This document shows positions 4,861-12,885 of a stretch of 13,412 nt of DNA, piece after piece; the first letter of the stretch is position 1, and each line of letters opens with the position of its first letter. This DNA is from an uncultured Planctomycetaceae bacterium. GTDB taxonomy: Bacteria; Planctomycetota; Planctomycetia; Pirellulales; UBA1268. The stretch covers positions 1-13,412 of the forward strand of contig CALCGM010000176.1 in assembly GCA_937900985.1 (NCBI GenBank). Reading direction: 5' to 3'. The position numbers and the translations under genes are program-made. The notes beneath the pieces were generated by a model. It was not told the origin of the DNA and searched no databases. It was given only the letters and a program-made list of their open reading frames with translations.

Positions 4861-6579
4861 CTAATCTGGACGACGGAGGTGGTAGAGGCAATGCCGCAGG
4901 AGGTAGTGGCCGCTCAGCCGGGCCCGCAGGATCTCGGGGTCGCCAGGGCTCCGCTTTTCGATCGCCGCGAGCGTGGCCAGCTCACGGCGGTAGCAGTCCA
5001 GAGCGTCTTCGTAGTCCCCCACACCGTAGAAGAGCTCCGCAACACGGCGGAAGCCGCTGGCCCGAAACCTCAGGCCCGCCAGCGGATCCGAGCCCAGCGG
5101 CCACCGCTCCAACTCTTCGACAACCTGCTGGAGATAGGCCTGATCGCCCGCATCGAGCGGCTCTCCCCGCAGCAGCATCCGCTTGATCGACGCGCCGGTC
5201 AGCCGCTCCATCGAACGCCCGGCAAGCGCCATCGCTTCGTCGGCAATGTCGCGACTGCGACGAATCTCGGCGTTGGCTCGCGTGAGCTCCATCACGTGAT
5301 ACGCCACGCCCGTTGCAGCGAGCACCAGCATCATGGCGGCGAGCCCCGCGAGCGTGGCCGTCACCGGACGCCGACGGGCCCATTTCGCCAGCTGCTCCAT
5401 TTGAGAAATCGGCCGAGCGATCACCGGCTTCCCGGCAAGAAAGCGTTCGAGATCGTCGGCCAGTTCGCCTGCTGAGCGGTAGCGGCGGGCCGGCGACGTG
5501 TGCAGACACTTCAAGACGATCGTGCGGAGGTCTGCGGGGGCCTGCCGGTCGAGCAATGCCGGCTCGCAGAGCTCGCCACGGCTGGCACACTGCATCGTGG
5601 CGGTGGCGGTGGCCGCGGCGTAGGGCGGCGTGCCGGTGAGCATTGCATAGAGCACTGCGCCGAGGCCATGCACGTCGGTGGCGGCGCTGACCTCGCCCAA
5701 GGAGGGATCGAGCCCGGTCTGCTCCGGGGCCATGAAGCCCGGGGTGCCGAGCACGGTGGTCGTCTGCGTCAGCTGCTGCGAGGTGTCTTCGGTGCGGGCC
5801 AGGCCGAAGTCGATCAGGATCGGGGTGGGAGGTTCGGTCTTGGTGGAGAGCAGGATGTTGTCGGGCTTGAGATCCCGGTGAATCACACCGTAGGCGTGCA
5901 CCCGCTCCAGGCCGCGGGCGAGATCACGAGCAATCCCGGCAGCCTGCCGCGGCGGGAGCGGCCCGTCGGTCTCGAGCCGCTTCTGCAGGCTCGGCCCCGC
6001 GATCCAGCTCATCACCAGATACGGCAGCCCATCGACCTCGCCGGCGGCGTGCACCGCGACGATGTTGGGATGCTCAATCCGTGCACAGAGGTGCGACTCC
6101 CGCCGAGCACGGGCCCTGGCTGAGTCGGAAAGCAGCCCGGCATCGCGAAGCACCTTGACCGCCACCGTCCGCCCGAGGGTGACGTCGCGACCGCGGTAGA
6201 CCACCCCCATCCCGCCGCTGGCCACGGGCTCAAGCTCCTCGATGCCGGGAATCCGCGGAATCGCTGTGGGAATCGCCGCGGTGCCGTTGCCGCTCCCGCT
6301 GCCCGCGGGCGGACGCTGCGGAAGCCGACGGAGAAGCTCGGCCACCCGGGGATCACCTGCAGCTCCGCTCGCCACGGTCGCAGGACGGTCGCTCGCCACC
6401 CGCTCCCCCAGCGTCCAGTGCGCGCTGAGCCGATCGACGGCCGCGAGGCAGGCAGGGCAGTCGCGAAGATGGGCATCCAGCACGGCCACCGCGGCGTTCT
6501 CAAGCTGTCCGTTGAGAAAGGCTTCCCACTGCGCCTCGTCAGGGCATGCCAGACCGGCCGTTTCCTCGCGATCAATCAT
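4861..6579 (-). CDS. Membrane Ser/Thr protein kinase with N-terminal anti-sigma-like zinc finger
   Basis: 572 residues to the TAG. Residues 31-50 contain H37-x3-C41-x2-C44, the zinc-binding pattern of anti-sigma factor domains. The kinase domain (about 113-380) is complete: Gly-rich loop SGGMGVVYRG (121-130), Lys142 in VAVKVL, Glu161, HRDLKPDN with Asp236 and Asn241, DFG at 257-259, APE at 284-286. A membrane helix (about 406-425) follows the RRRP stop, then an outer helical TPR-like region that is interrupted by the TAG. It therefore phosphorylates proteins in the cytoplasm from the membrane. The ATG at 6579 has GGAGGG upstream and overlaps the sigma factor stop (ATGA). The zinc finger plus gene order suggest that it controls that sigma factor. 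Confidence 0.9.
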   Translation of the reverse strand: MIDREETAGLACPDEAQWEAFLNGQLENAAVAVLDAHLRDCPACLAAVDRLSAHWTLGERVASDRPATVASGAAGDPRVAELLRRLPQRPPAGSGSGNGTAAIPTAIPRIPGIEELEPVASGGMGVVYRGRDVTLGRTVAVKVLRDAGLLSDSARARARRESHLCARIEHPNIVAVHAAGEVDGLPYLVMSWIAGPSLQKRLETDGPLPPRQAAGIARDLARGLERVHAYGVIHRDLKPDNILLSTKTEPPTPILIDFGLARTEDTSQQLTQTTTVLGTPGFMAPEQTGLDPSLGEVSAATDVHGLGAVLYAMLTGTPPYAAATATATMQCASRGELCEPALLDRQAPADLRTIVLKCLHTSPARRYRSAGELADDLERFLAGKPVIARPISQMEQLAKWARRRPVTATLAGLAAMMLVLAATGVAYHVMELTRANAEIRRSRDIADEAMALAGRSMERLTGASIKRMLLRGEPLDAGDQAYLQQVVEELERWPLGSDPLAGLRFRASGFRRVAELFYGVGDYEDALDCYRRELATLAAIEKRSPGDPEILRARLSGHYLLRHCLYHLRRPD

Positions 6580-7190
6580 CGCTGACCCTCCTCGGCCTGG
6601 CCGCCCTCCAGCCGCCGGACCGTTTCGTGAATCATCTTCTGCACGTTGCACCGCGACATATAGGCCAGCCCCACACTGATCCCGAGGGCTTCGGCCACCT
6701 CAGCCCCGCTGCGGGCTTCGAGGGCCAGCATCCGAAATGCCGCCCAGGTGCGGGGCTGCACCCGTGCCTCCACCTCACCCGCTGCCAGCTCAAAGATCTC
6801 CATGTCGTAGGCGGCCTCAATCCGGGCCACCAGATCTTCGCGGGCTGGCAGCGAGGCGAAGATCGCCTGAAAGGCATCGCTGCCTGGCACGGGCTTCTCG
6901 TCGTGCACCCGCCGCGTGCGGTCGGCGAGCGCCGAGACCACAATCCGCCGTAGGTAGGCTCGAAACCGCTGCGACGGGTCGTAGCGAAACTTCGCCGCCT
7001 GCTTCCAGAAGCGAACGAGCACCTCCTGCGACACGTCGGAGGCATCGGCGTCTTGCAGCCCGTGAGCCAGGCACCAGCCGATCACATGCCCGCCATAGAT
7101 CCGCACAAACTCCCCCCATGCCTCAGCGTTCTCGGGCTCCTCATGCAGCCGGGCGAGCAGCGATCCACGGGTCAGCAGTGTCGAGTTCAT
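6576..7190 (-). CDS. ECF-type RNA polymerase sigma factor
   Basis: 204 residues, the usual ECF size. Region 2 spans about residues 22-85 (WGEFVRIYGGHV, then DASDVSQEVLVRFW, the core-binding and -10 recognition part, then RFRAYLRRIV). Region 4 spans about 145-190 (RTWAAFRMLALEARSGAEVAEALGISVGLAYMSRCNVQKMI), a helix-turn-helix that would read the -35. The ATG at 7190 is chosen because it begins just before region 2. Longer upstream starts would run through the divergent promoter region. It is the first gene of a two-gene unit with the kinase, with stop and start sharing ATGA. Planctomycetes often pair ECF sigma factors with Ser/Thr kinases, which are thought to control them. Confidence 0.9.
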   Translation of the reverse strand: MNSTLLTRGSLLARLHEEPENAEAWGEFVRIYGGHVIGWCLAHGLQDADASDVSQEVLVRFWKQAAKFRYDPSQRFRAYLRRIVVSALADRTRRVHDEKPVPGSDAFQAIFASLPAREDLVARIEAAYDMEIFELAAGEVEARVQPRTWAAFRMLALEARSGAEVAEALGISVGLAYMSRCNVQKMIHETVRRLEGGQAEEGQR

Positions 7191-7201
7191 GGCAGGGGCC
7201 A

Positions 7202-7207
7202 AGTATA
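7202..7207 (-). promoter_or_regulatory. -10 element of the sigma factor gene, possibly leaderless
   Basis: TATACT lies on the minus strand, ending 11 nt before the ATG at 7190. A start site 6-8 nt downstream would leave only a few untranslated bases, too few for a ribosome site, and none is visible. No good -35 lies at 16-18 bp (ACCGTG region), so recognition by an alternative sigma factor is possible. Confidence 0.35.
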
Positions 7208-7229
7208 CCCCCGCCACGCGCGGCCACGG

Positions 7230-7257
7230 TTGACGCGTGCCGGGAGCAGCCGAGAAT
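7230..7257 (+). promoter_or_regulatory. Promoter of fumC
   Basis: TTGACG (7230-7235) and GAGAAT (7252-7257) are 16 bp apart, matching the housekeeping consensus at 5 of 6 and 4 of 6 positions. A start near 7264 would give a leader of about 30 nt that includes the strong ribosome site GAGGAG. It lies back to back with the sigma factor promoter. Confidence 0.4.
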
Positions 7258-7294
7258 CCAGAGGGAAACGACACCTTGTCTTGAGGAGCCACGC

Positions 7295-8704
7295 ATGACC
7301 AGCCCGGCCTTCCGCACCGAAACCGACAGCATGGGAGCCGTGCAGGTTCCCGCCGACCGCTACTGGGGTGCCCAGACGGAGCGTTCGCGGGACAACTTCA
7401 AGATCGGCGTGGAACGCTACCGCTGGGGCCGCTCGATCATCCGCAGCCTGGGGATCCTCAAGAAGGCTGCCGCGATCGCCAACGGTTCGCTCGGCCAGCT
7501 GCCCGAAGAGACGGTCGCCCTGATTACGCAGGCGGCCGACGAGGTGATCGCCGGCACGCTCGACGACCACTTCCCCCTGGTGGTGTTTCAGACCGGCAGC
7601 GGCACGCAGTCCAACATGAACGCCAACGAGGTGATCTCCAACCGGGCGATTCAAATCGCCGGCGGCGAGATGGGCTCCAAGACGCCGGTGCATCCCAACG
7701 ACCATGTCAACCGCGGCCAGTCGTCGAACGACACCTTCCCCACCGCCATGCACATCGCCGCGGTAGAGCGGATTGATGGCCGGCTGCTGCCGGCGGTCCG
7801 CGAGCTGCGGGATCTCTTTGCCAGCCTGGAGGCGACGTATGCCGACGTGGTGAAGATCGGCCGCACCCACCTGCAAGACGCCACGCCGATCACCCTCGGC
7901 CAGGAAATCTCCGGCTGGCGGGCCCAGCTCGATGAGCGGATCGAGGTGATCGAGCGGTCGCTCGGCGGGCTCTACGAGCTGGCAATCGGCGGCACCGCCG
8001 TGGGCACCGGCCTCAACGCCCATCCGGAGTTTGGCGATCGAGCCGCAGCAGAGATCGCCGCGGAGACCGGGCATCCGTTTGTGTCGGCGGCCAACAAGTT
8101 TGCGGCGCTCTCGGCGCACGACGCGCTGGTCGACGCCAGCGCCGCCCTGCGAACCCTCGCCGGCGCCCTGCTGAAGATTGCCAACGACGTCCGCTGGCTG
8201 GCCAGCGGCCCTCGCTGCGGCATCGGTGAGATCACGATTCCCGAAAACGAGCCTGGCAGCTCGATCATGCCGGGCAAGGTCAACCCGACGCAGTGTGAGG
8301 CGATGACGATGGTCTGCGCCCAGGTGTTTGGCAACGACGCCGCCGTCGCCTTCGCTGGCAGCCAGGGCAACTTCCAGCTCAACGTCTACAAGCCGGTGAT
8401 GGTGCACAACGTGCTGGAGAGCGCGGAGCTGCTCGCCGACGCCTGCGACTCCTTCCGGCTGCACTGCGGCGTGGGCATCAAGCCCAACCTGCCGCGGATC
8501 GAGCACCATCTGAATGACTCGCTGATGCTCGTCACAGCCCTCAACACCCACATCGGCTACGAGAACGCGGCCAAGATCGCCAAGAAGGCCCACACAGAAG
8601 GCACGACGCTCAAAGAAGCGGCGGTGGCCAGTGGCCTCGTGACCGCCGACGACTACGACCGCTGGGTCGTGCCGGTGGAGATGACCGGGCCGCTGGCGAC
8701 GTAG
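7295..8704 (+). CDS. fumC: Fumarate hydratase, class II
   Basis: 469 residues, the standard length of the iron-independent fumarase, which interconverts fumarate and L-malate in the TCA cycle in the cytoplasm. Diagnostic motifs are present: TGSGTQSNMNANEV, the SSNDTFPTAMH segment, GRTHLQDATP with the catalytic His192, and the superfamily signature GSSIMPGKVN at 321-330 with catalytic Ser323. The start RYWGAQTERSRDNF is typical of the class. ATG at 7295 has GAGGAG 8 nt upstream. It stands alone on the plus strand, divergent from the sigma factor and ending 6 bp from the stop of the next, convergent gene. Nothing is missing. Confidence 0.97.
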   Translation: MTSPAFRTETDSMGAVQVPADRYWGAQTERSRDNFKIGVERYRWGRSIIRSLGILKKAAAIANGSLGQLPEETVALITQAADEVIAGTLDDHFPLVVFQTGSGTQSNMNANEVISNRAIQIAGGEMGSKTPVHPNDHVNRGQSSNDTFPTAMHIAAVERIDGRLLPAVRELRDLFASLEATYADVVKIGRTHLQDATPITLGQEISGWRAQLDERIEVIERSLGGLYELAIGGTAVGTGLNAHPEFGDRAAAEIAAETGHPFVSAANKFAALSAHDALVDASAALRTLAGALLKIANDVRWLASGPRCGIGEITIPENEPGSSIMPGKVNPTQCEAMTMVCAQVFGNDAAVAFAGSQGNFQLNVYKPVMVHNVLESAELLADACDSFRLHCGVGIKPNLPRIEHHLNDSLMLVTALNTHIGYENAAKIAKKAHTEGTTLKEAAVASGLVTADDYDRWVVPVEMTGPLAT

Positions 8705-8710
8705 CGGCTC

Positions 8711-10882
8711 CTACCGCAGGTGCGACGTGCCAGGAGCCCGCACCGTCGCTGGTGGGTCGGCGGCCTCGGGGCCGAGAGCGATCGCCAGCCAGCCATCCGT
8801 CGCCTCCGCCTGGCAGACATCGAGGTCGGCCAGCCGGGGATCGCTGGCAAGCTTCTCAGGGACCAGCGGGATCGGCCGCTCCTTCGGGAAGATTTTGCCA
8901 AACACCGTTCGCAGGGCGATGGCAAACCGGCCCCGCTGGCCCTCGCCGCCGATGCGAATCGGCCCGTCCCGCTCAAGCACCACCTGCGGACCCTCGGCCA
9001 CGAGACGGTAGCTCACGCCCGCCTCCACGTCATACCAGTCGCGGCGGCCAGACTCGATGGAGTCGATCCGCACAGTCACGTGCACGAGCCCGTCCTGGCA
9101 CTCCACCCGGATCGGCTGCTCCTGCTCAAAGCCGATCACCACGTTGTCGGGCAGGTCGTCGGGAATCGTGACCTCCTGGCCAAGCCGCTCCCCCACATGC
9201 TGATAGAGCTCAGCCAGCGGAAACACGCGGCCGGCGACCTCCAAGCGATCAAAGGCGTTGTTGAGACAGGTGGCGTGCACCTGCACGCTCAGCTCGGCGT
9301 CGGCTGGAACCCGCGGCCTCGGCGTGTGGCCAGCAAGCTGCCCCTCGCCGGCGAGGCGAAGCCGCACCGTGGCCATCTCGTCGGTGGTCTGCATCGCCAC
9401 TGCCGCTGGCTCCAGCCCCAGCTCGACCAGCGGCCGCCACAGCTTTTCGCTCACCCGACGCTCGAGATCCGCCAGCTGCGGCTCCGACTGGGTGTCGACG
9501 TCGCGGCAGGCCTGCCTGATCACCTTGCGGGCCGCCTCACGATTGGCCTCGGGCAGCGCCGACTGCTGCTGGCTGCGGGCAATCGTTCGCACCAGCGAGC
9601 CCATCAAAGGAATGTTGTCGAAGCTCGTCTGCATCCCTGACACCCGCGAGCGGTTTGAGGCCACCGCGCGGGCATCCCCCACGAGCAGCCCTTCGCTGCA
9701 GATCTTGACCGGCTTGCGAACGGTAAACGTGCTGGTGGAGTTGCCGTTGACGAGCACCGGGCCGGCGTCTGTGACGGTGCGGGAAAACACGTCGCCCTGC
9801 ACCTCGACATCGAGCCGCACGTCGTGTGGATCGGGCACAAACACCACCCGCGTGCTCCGCTTGAGCACCCGATTGCCCCGCACGTCGCGGCCGAGAATCG
9901 TTTCCACAACGGGGCCCCGCTCCACCACCGGCTCGGGCATCAGCCGATCGGCAAACGCAGCCGTGGCGGAGATCCGCAGGTTGGGCGCGAGGTAGTGGTC
10001 GTGAAAGGCCTTGCACAGGCCATCCATCCCAGCCACGTTGTGAACGGCGAGCTGGTCCATTCTCCGCCGCGTTTCCGTAGCGGCCGCCACGGTGGGGTCG
10101 GCCTCGAATCGCTCGATGCAGGCAAGCAGGGCATAAACATCGCTCGCAGCGGCAGGCTCGCTCGCGGCTCGCACCCCGCCGTTTCCGACACCGCCGCAGC
10201 AGACATCCGCCGCAGCCTGCCAGAGGTCGACGCGCCGGGCCACCGCAAAGGCTGCCCGACGGGTCTGTGATGCACGCTCCGCGTCTGGATCCTTATCGGC
10301 AGCCCGCATGCCATCCACCGCGAGCTCGGCCAGGGCATCGATCGCGGCCTGCGTGCCCGGATCGTCAGGTCCGTCGGTGGCCACGGCCGCATCAAGGCCG
10401 GTGAGCATGGCACGGGCCCACGCTTCGCTTGCCTCACCACACGCCTCTGCATGGTCGAGAAGCCGATCCCGCAGATCACAGGGCTCGATCCACGGTTCGC
10501 CAGCAGGGCGACTCGGGCGAATCACCTCCTGCGAATCGACAAGCACGATCGACGCGGTCGAGGCGTCGTCGGTGGCCACGGCGAGCCGCAGCATCGACCT
10601 GTCTTCGGCTGCCAGGGCCGGACGGGCTCTCCGCCCCTGTGCCGCGGCGTCGGTGGTTGCCGGGCTCCGGCGGCTGCGGAGCCGCGACGCCGTCTCACGG
10701 GGATCACCCACCGGCGAAGGCTCCACCGAGCCCGCGTCGACGTTGGCCGTGTCGGCATCGAGCAGGCCAAAGGTTGCCTGCTGCTCGGCGGCTCCCTCTG
10801 AGGAAACGAGCACCGCCGCAGAGGCCAACAGCCCGGCTGCAAAAGAGACGACAAAAACGCTTCGTGCTTTCGTAGCAGGCAT
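8711..10882 (-). CDS. Large exported protein of unknown function
   Basis: 723 residues. The N-terminus MPATKARSVFVVSFAAGLLASAAVLV is a signal peptide or anchor. Residues about 30-130 are low-complexity and acidic. About 130-280 is helical and Cys-containing (CDLRDRLLDHAEACG; ADVCCGGVGNGG; LLACIERFEADP). The rest looks like a beta-rich folded part (RLMPEPVVERGPVVETILGRDVRG; TRVVFVPDPHDVRLDVEVQGDVF), a helical segment (RKVIRQACRDVDTQSEPQLADLE), then more strands with repeated DVEAGVSYRLVAEG-like lines. I recognise no named domain. ATG at 10882 is preferred over GTG at 10906 because it starts the signal peptide directly. It runs convergent to fumC with a 6-bp gap. An envelope role is likely; no enzymatic motif was seen. 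Confidence 0.85.
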   Translation of the reverse strand: MPATKARSVFVVSFAAGLLASAAVLVSSEGAAEQQATFGLLDADTANVDAGSVEPSPVGDPRETASRLRSRRSPATTDAAAQGRRARPALAAEDRSMLRLAVATDDASTASIVLVDSQEVIRPSRPAGEPWIEPCDLRDRLLDHAEACGEASEAWARAMLTGLDAAVATDGPDDPGTQAAIDALAELAVDGMRAADKDPDAERASQTRRAAFAVARRVDLWQAAADVCCGGVGNGGVRAASEPAAASDVYALLACIERFEADPTVAAATETRRRMDQLAVHNVAGMDGLCKAFHDHYLAPNLRISATAAFADRLMPEPVVERGPVVETILGRDVRGNRVLKRSTRVVFVPDPHDVRLDVEVQGDVFSRTVTDAGPVLVNGNSTSTFTVRKPVKICSEGLLVGDARAVASNRSRVSGMQTSFDNIPLMGSLVRTIARSQQQSALPEANREAARKVIRQACRDVDTQSEPQLADLERRVSEKLWRPLVELGLEPAAVAMQTTDEMATVRLRLAGEGQLAGHTPRPRVPADAELSVQVHATCLNNAFDRLEVAGRVFPLAELYQHVGERLGQEVTIPDDLPDNVVIGFEQEQPIRVECQDGLVHVTVRIDSIESGRRDWYDVEAGVSYRLVAEGPQVVLERDGPIRIGGEGQRGRFAIALRTVFGKIFPKERPIPLVPEKLASDPRLADLDVCQAEATDGWLAIALGPEAADPPATVRAPGTSHLR

Positions 10883-10925
10883 GCAGATCCGCCAAAGAGA
10901 CGCCACCGACTGTTCCCCGTGAAGA

Positions 10926-10955
10926 GAAAATCGTCTGCATGGCGGGCGAAAATCG
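10926..10955 (+). repeat. Two GAAAATCG direct repeats upstream of the exported-protein gene
   Basis: GAAAATCG occurs at 10926-10933 and 10948-10955, 22 bp apart start to start, which is about two helical turns. They lie 44-73 bp upstream of the ATG at 10882, where an activator or repressor would bind. No -35/-10 pair could be placed with confidence in this 199-bp gap. Confidence 0.3.
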
Positions 10956-10979
10956 ATGGCGGCAAAGCGGGGCCGTCAG

Positions 10980-11011
10980 GGTTTCCCCAGGGAGAGAAAG
11001 CCTGGGAAACC
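10980..11011. terminator. Strong imperfect inverted repeat downstream of holB
   Basis: GGTTTCCCCAGG (10980-10991) pairs with CCTGGGAAACC (11001-11011) as an 11-bp stem with one bulged C and a 9-nt loop. It lies 70 bp past the holB stop and about 100 bp before the next gene on the same strand, so it could end the holB transcript or separate the two units. No T-run follows, so an operator is an alternative. Confidence 0.35.
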
Positions 11012-11081
11012 AGGAAAACTCTGCGGCCGCACAGCTGGTGCAACCGAACCAACGGCACAACAACGCCGCAGGCGGCAGCTG

Positions 11082-12140
11082 CTAGCTCGACACCAGCAGG
11101 CCCTGCCGAGGCCGCTCAATCGTTGCCGTCCAGGCGTCGATCAGCATGCCGAGGTTGGCGTTGCGATCGATGGTTTCCAGGGCCTCAAGCGTGTGGCGAA
11201 GATGCGTGTCGGCCTGCTCGCAGGTGCCCCCCGCCCGCAGCCAGGCAGCAGCGGCCCGCGCGAGCAGCGGATCGCCCGGCTCAAGCCCCGTGGCCGCCAG
11301 CCGCAGCCCGGCACGGTAGAAGTCGATCGCCAGCTCCAGAGCAAGCTTGAGCCTGGGCCGTCGCCGGGCCGCCTCCTTGCCGGCAGCCTCCATGACGGCG
11401 GTGATCTCGCGGCCGGCCTCCACGCCATGGAACGGCCGGGCTGCCAAGAGCCCAACGAGCGTGCGACGAAATGCCACCACGCCTGCATCAACGAGCAGCC
11501 GGCCCCGGGCCAGACTGCCAGCGGCCGCTGAGGCCGCCTCCCGGCGGCTCTCTCCATCGCCAAGCCCCTCAGCGGCGAGCACCTCTGCAATCACCGCCGC
11601 CGGCAGCGGCCGAAACCGCACCACCTTGCATCGCGAACGGATCGTCGGCAGCTGCCGCTCCAGGGCCGTGCCCACGAGGATCAGCACGGACGCGTCTGGC
11701 GGCTCTTCGAGTGTCTTGAGCAGGCAGTTGGCCCCCTCCTCGGAGATCGCATCGGCATCGAGAATGATCGCCACCTTCCGCTGGCCGATCGCTGGCCGCA
11801 GCAGGATGCGCCAGCAGAGGCCCTCCCGCATGCGGTGCTCCGGCGTGCCGATGAAGGTCTCGATGGGGATCGTGGCCCGCTCCTCCGGCTTGGCCACGAT
11901 GTCGATGTCGGGATGGCTGTCGGCCGCCGCCTGGATGCATGAGCTGCAGCGGCCACAGGCCGTAAAGTCGTCTCCGGGCGACTCGCAGGTGAGCACCCGT
12001 GCCAGCCGTTTGGCGAAGGTCGCCTTGCCCACGCCCTCATCGCCGATGAAGAGGTAGGCCCCCGCCACGCGGCCGCGGGCTGCCGCCCGGGCAAACCCCG
12101 CCACCACGTCGTCGTGCCCTTGGATGCCTTCCCAGGCCAT
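11082..12140 (-). CDS. holB: DNA polymerase III delta-prime subunit
   Basis: 352 residues. It is part of the clamp loader that places the sliding clamp on primed DNA. AAA+ features are visible: GDEGVGKAT P-loop at 33-41, a zinc site of four Cys (C52, C62, C65, C68), the ILDADAIS segment at 126-133, LLKTLEEPP at 140-148, and the SRC motif at 169-171 that is diagnostic for clamp-loader subunits. The C-terminal helical collar domain is present. ATG at 12140 is preferred over GTG at 12149 because AGGAG sits 8 nt before the ATG and would touch the GTG. It follows tmk by 5 nt, a common pairing in bacteria. Confidence 0.93.
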   Translation of the reverse strand: MAWEGIQGHDDVVAGFARAAARGRVAGAYLFIGDEGVGKATFAKRLARVLTCESPGDDFTACGRCSSCIQAAADSHPDIDIVAKPEERATIPIETFIGTPEHRMREGLCWRILLRPAIGQRKVAIILDADAISEEGANCLLKTLEEPPDASVLILVGTALERQLPTIRSRCKVVRFRPLPAAVIAEVLAAEGLGDGESRREAASAAAGSLARGRLLVDAGVVAFRRTLVGLLAARPFHGVEAGREITAVMEAAGKEAARRRPRLKLALELAIDFYRAGLRLAATGLEPGDPLLARAAAAWLRAGGTCEQADTHLRHTLEALETIDRNANLGMLIDAWTATIERPRQGLLVSS

Positions 12141-12145
12141 CGGCT

Positions 12146-12823
12146 TCACTCCTGCGGTTGGGCGGTGGTGGTTGCGGGGGTCGTCGACGCGGCTGCCTCC
12201 GCCGGCAGCTCCGGGAAGGCCTCACGGATGATCGCCTGCAGCCGGCCGGCCACCGCATCGGCTGCAGCGGTCGCGTCCACCCGCCGCACCCGGCTCGGAT
12301 CGGCTGCGGCCTCGGCGGTGTAGCCTGCCCGCAGCCGCTCCCGAAAATCGACCCCGCGGCTCTCCAGCCGGTCGAGGTCCCGCTGCATGCGGGCGGCCGC
12401 AGTGGCCAGATCGATGTCGAGCCAGAGCACGAGGTCTGGCTGCAGGCCGCCGGTCGCCGTCTGACCGACGCTCCAGACCTGCGAAGGCCCCAGCCCGCCC
12501 GCATGCCCCTGGTAGACGACGTTGGAAAGCAGAAAACGATCACTCACCACCCAGGCTCCGCGGGCCAGAGCCGGCCGGATCACCTCCGCCACCAGCTGGG
12601 CCCGGGCCGCCATGTAGAGCAGCATCTCGGCGGTCGCATCGAGCGGGATCTCCTGCCGGTGCAGCAGGATGCTGCGAACCGCATCGCCAGCGGCGGTCGA
12701 GCCTGGGTCGCGGCAGGTGACCACCTCCAGGCCGAGCGTCCGCAGCCAGTCGGCCAGCCGCTCCAGCTGCGACGACTTCCCTGAGCCATCGATGCCTTCG
12801 AGCGTGATAAACCTGGCCGGCAC
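12146..12823 (-). CDS. tmk: Thymidylate kinase
   Basis: 225 residues. It phosphorylates dTMP to dTDP with ATP, the last specific step toward dTTP. The P-loop EGIDGSGKSS is at 9-18, DRF at 95-97, and VVYQG at 102-106 contacts the base. The dTMP-site loop reads RDPG (38-41) where most bacterial enzymes have REPGG. The C-terminus has an extra Ala/Thr-rich tail (AAASTTPATTTAQPQE) absent from most Tmk. The GTG at 12823 is chosen because GAGGA lies 8 nt upstream and the start fits the family. Longer in-frame starts lack a ribosome site. It sits between the TPR-type gene (62-nt gap) and holB. Confidence 0.95.
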   Translation of the reverse strand: MPARFITLEGIDGSGKSSQLERLADWLRTLGLEVVTCRDPGSTAAGDAVRSILLHRQEIPLDATAEMLLYMAARAQLVAEVIRPALARGAWVVSDRFLLSNVVYQGHAGGLGPSQVWSVGQTATGGLQPDLVLWLDIDLATAAARMQRDLDRLESRGVDFRERLRAGYTAEAAADPSRVRRVDATAAADAVAGRLQAIIREAFPELPAEAAASTTPATTTAQPQE

Positions 12824-12885
12824 AGCGTGAATCCTCAGAAGAGCGGTGGAGCAGCCTGCTGGCCCAGCGGCCACCCGGCTGGGTG

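Noticed and set aside
4861..4863. TAG as a recoded sense codon
   Set aside because: Several solid genes in the window end in TAG and no recoding element was recognised; a nonsense mutation or sequencing error is simpler.
3919..5475. Long plus-strand open frame of 518 residues opposite the kinase gene
   Set aside because: It is the antisense shadow of the kinase and its TPR-like tail, which carry clear motifs; high GC creates long antisense frames.
7187..8593. Minus-strand open frame of 468 residues opposite fumC
   Set aside because: Antisense shadow of an unmistakable fumarase.
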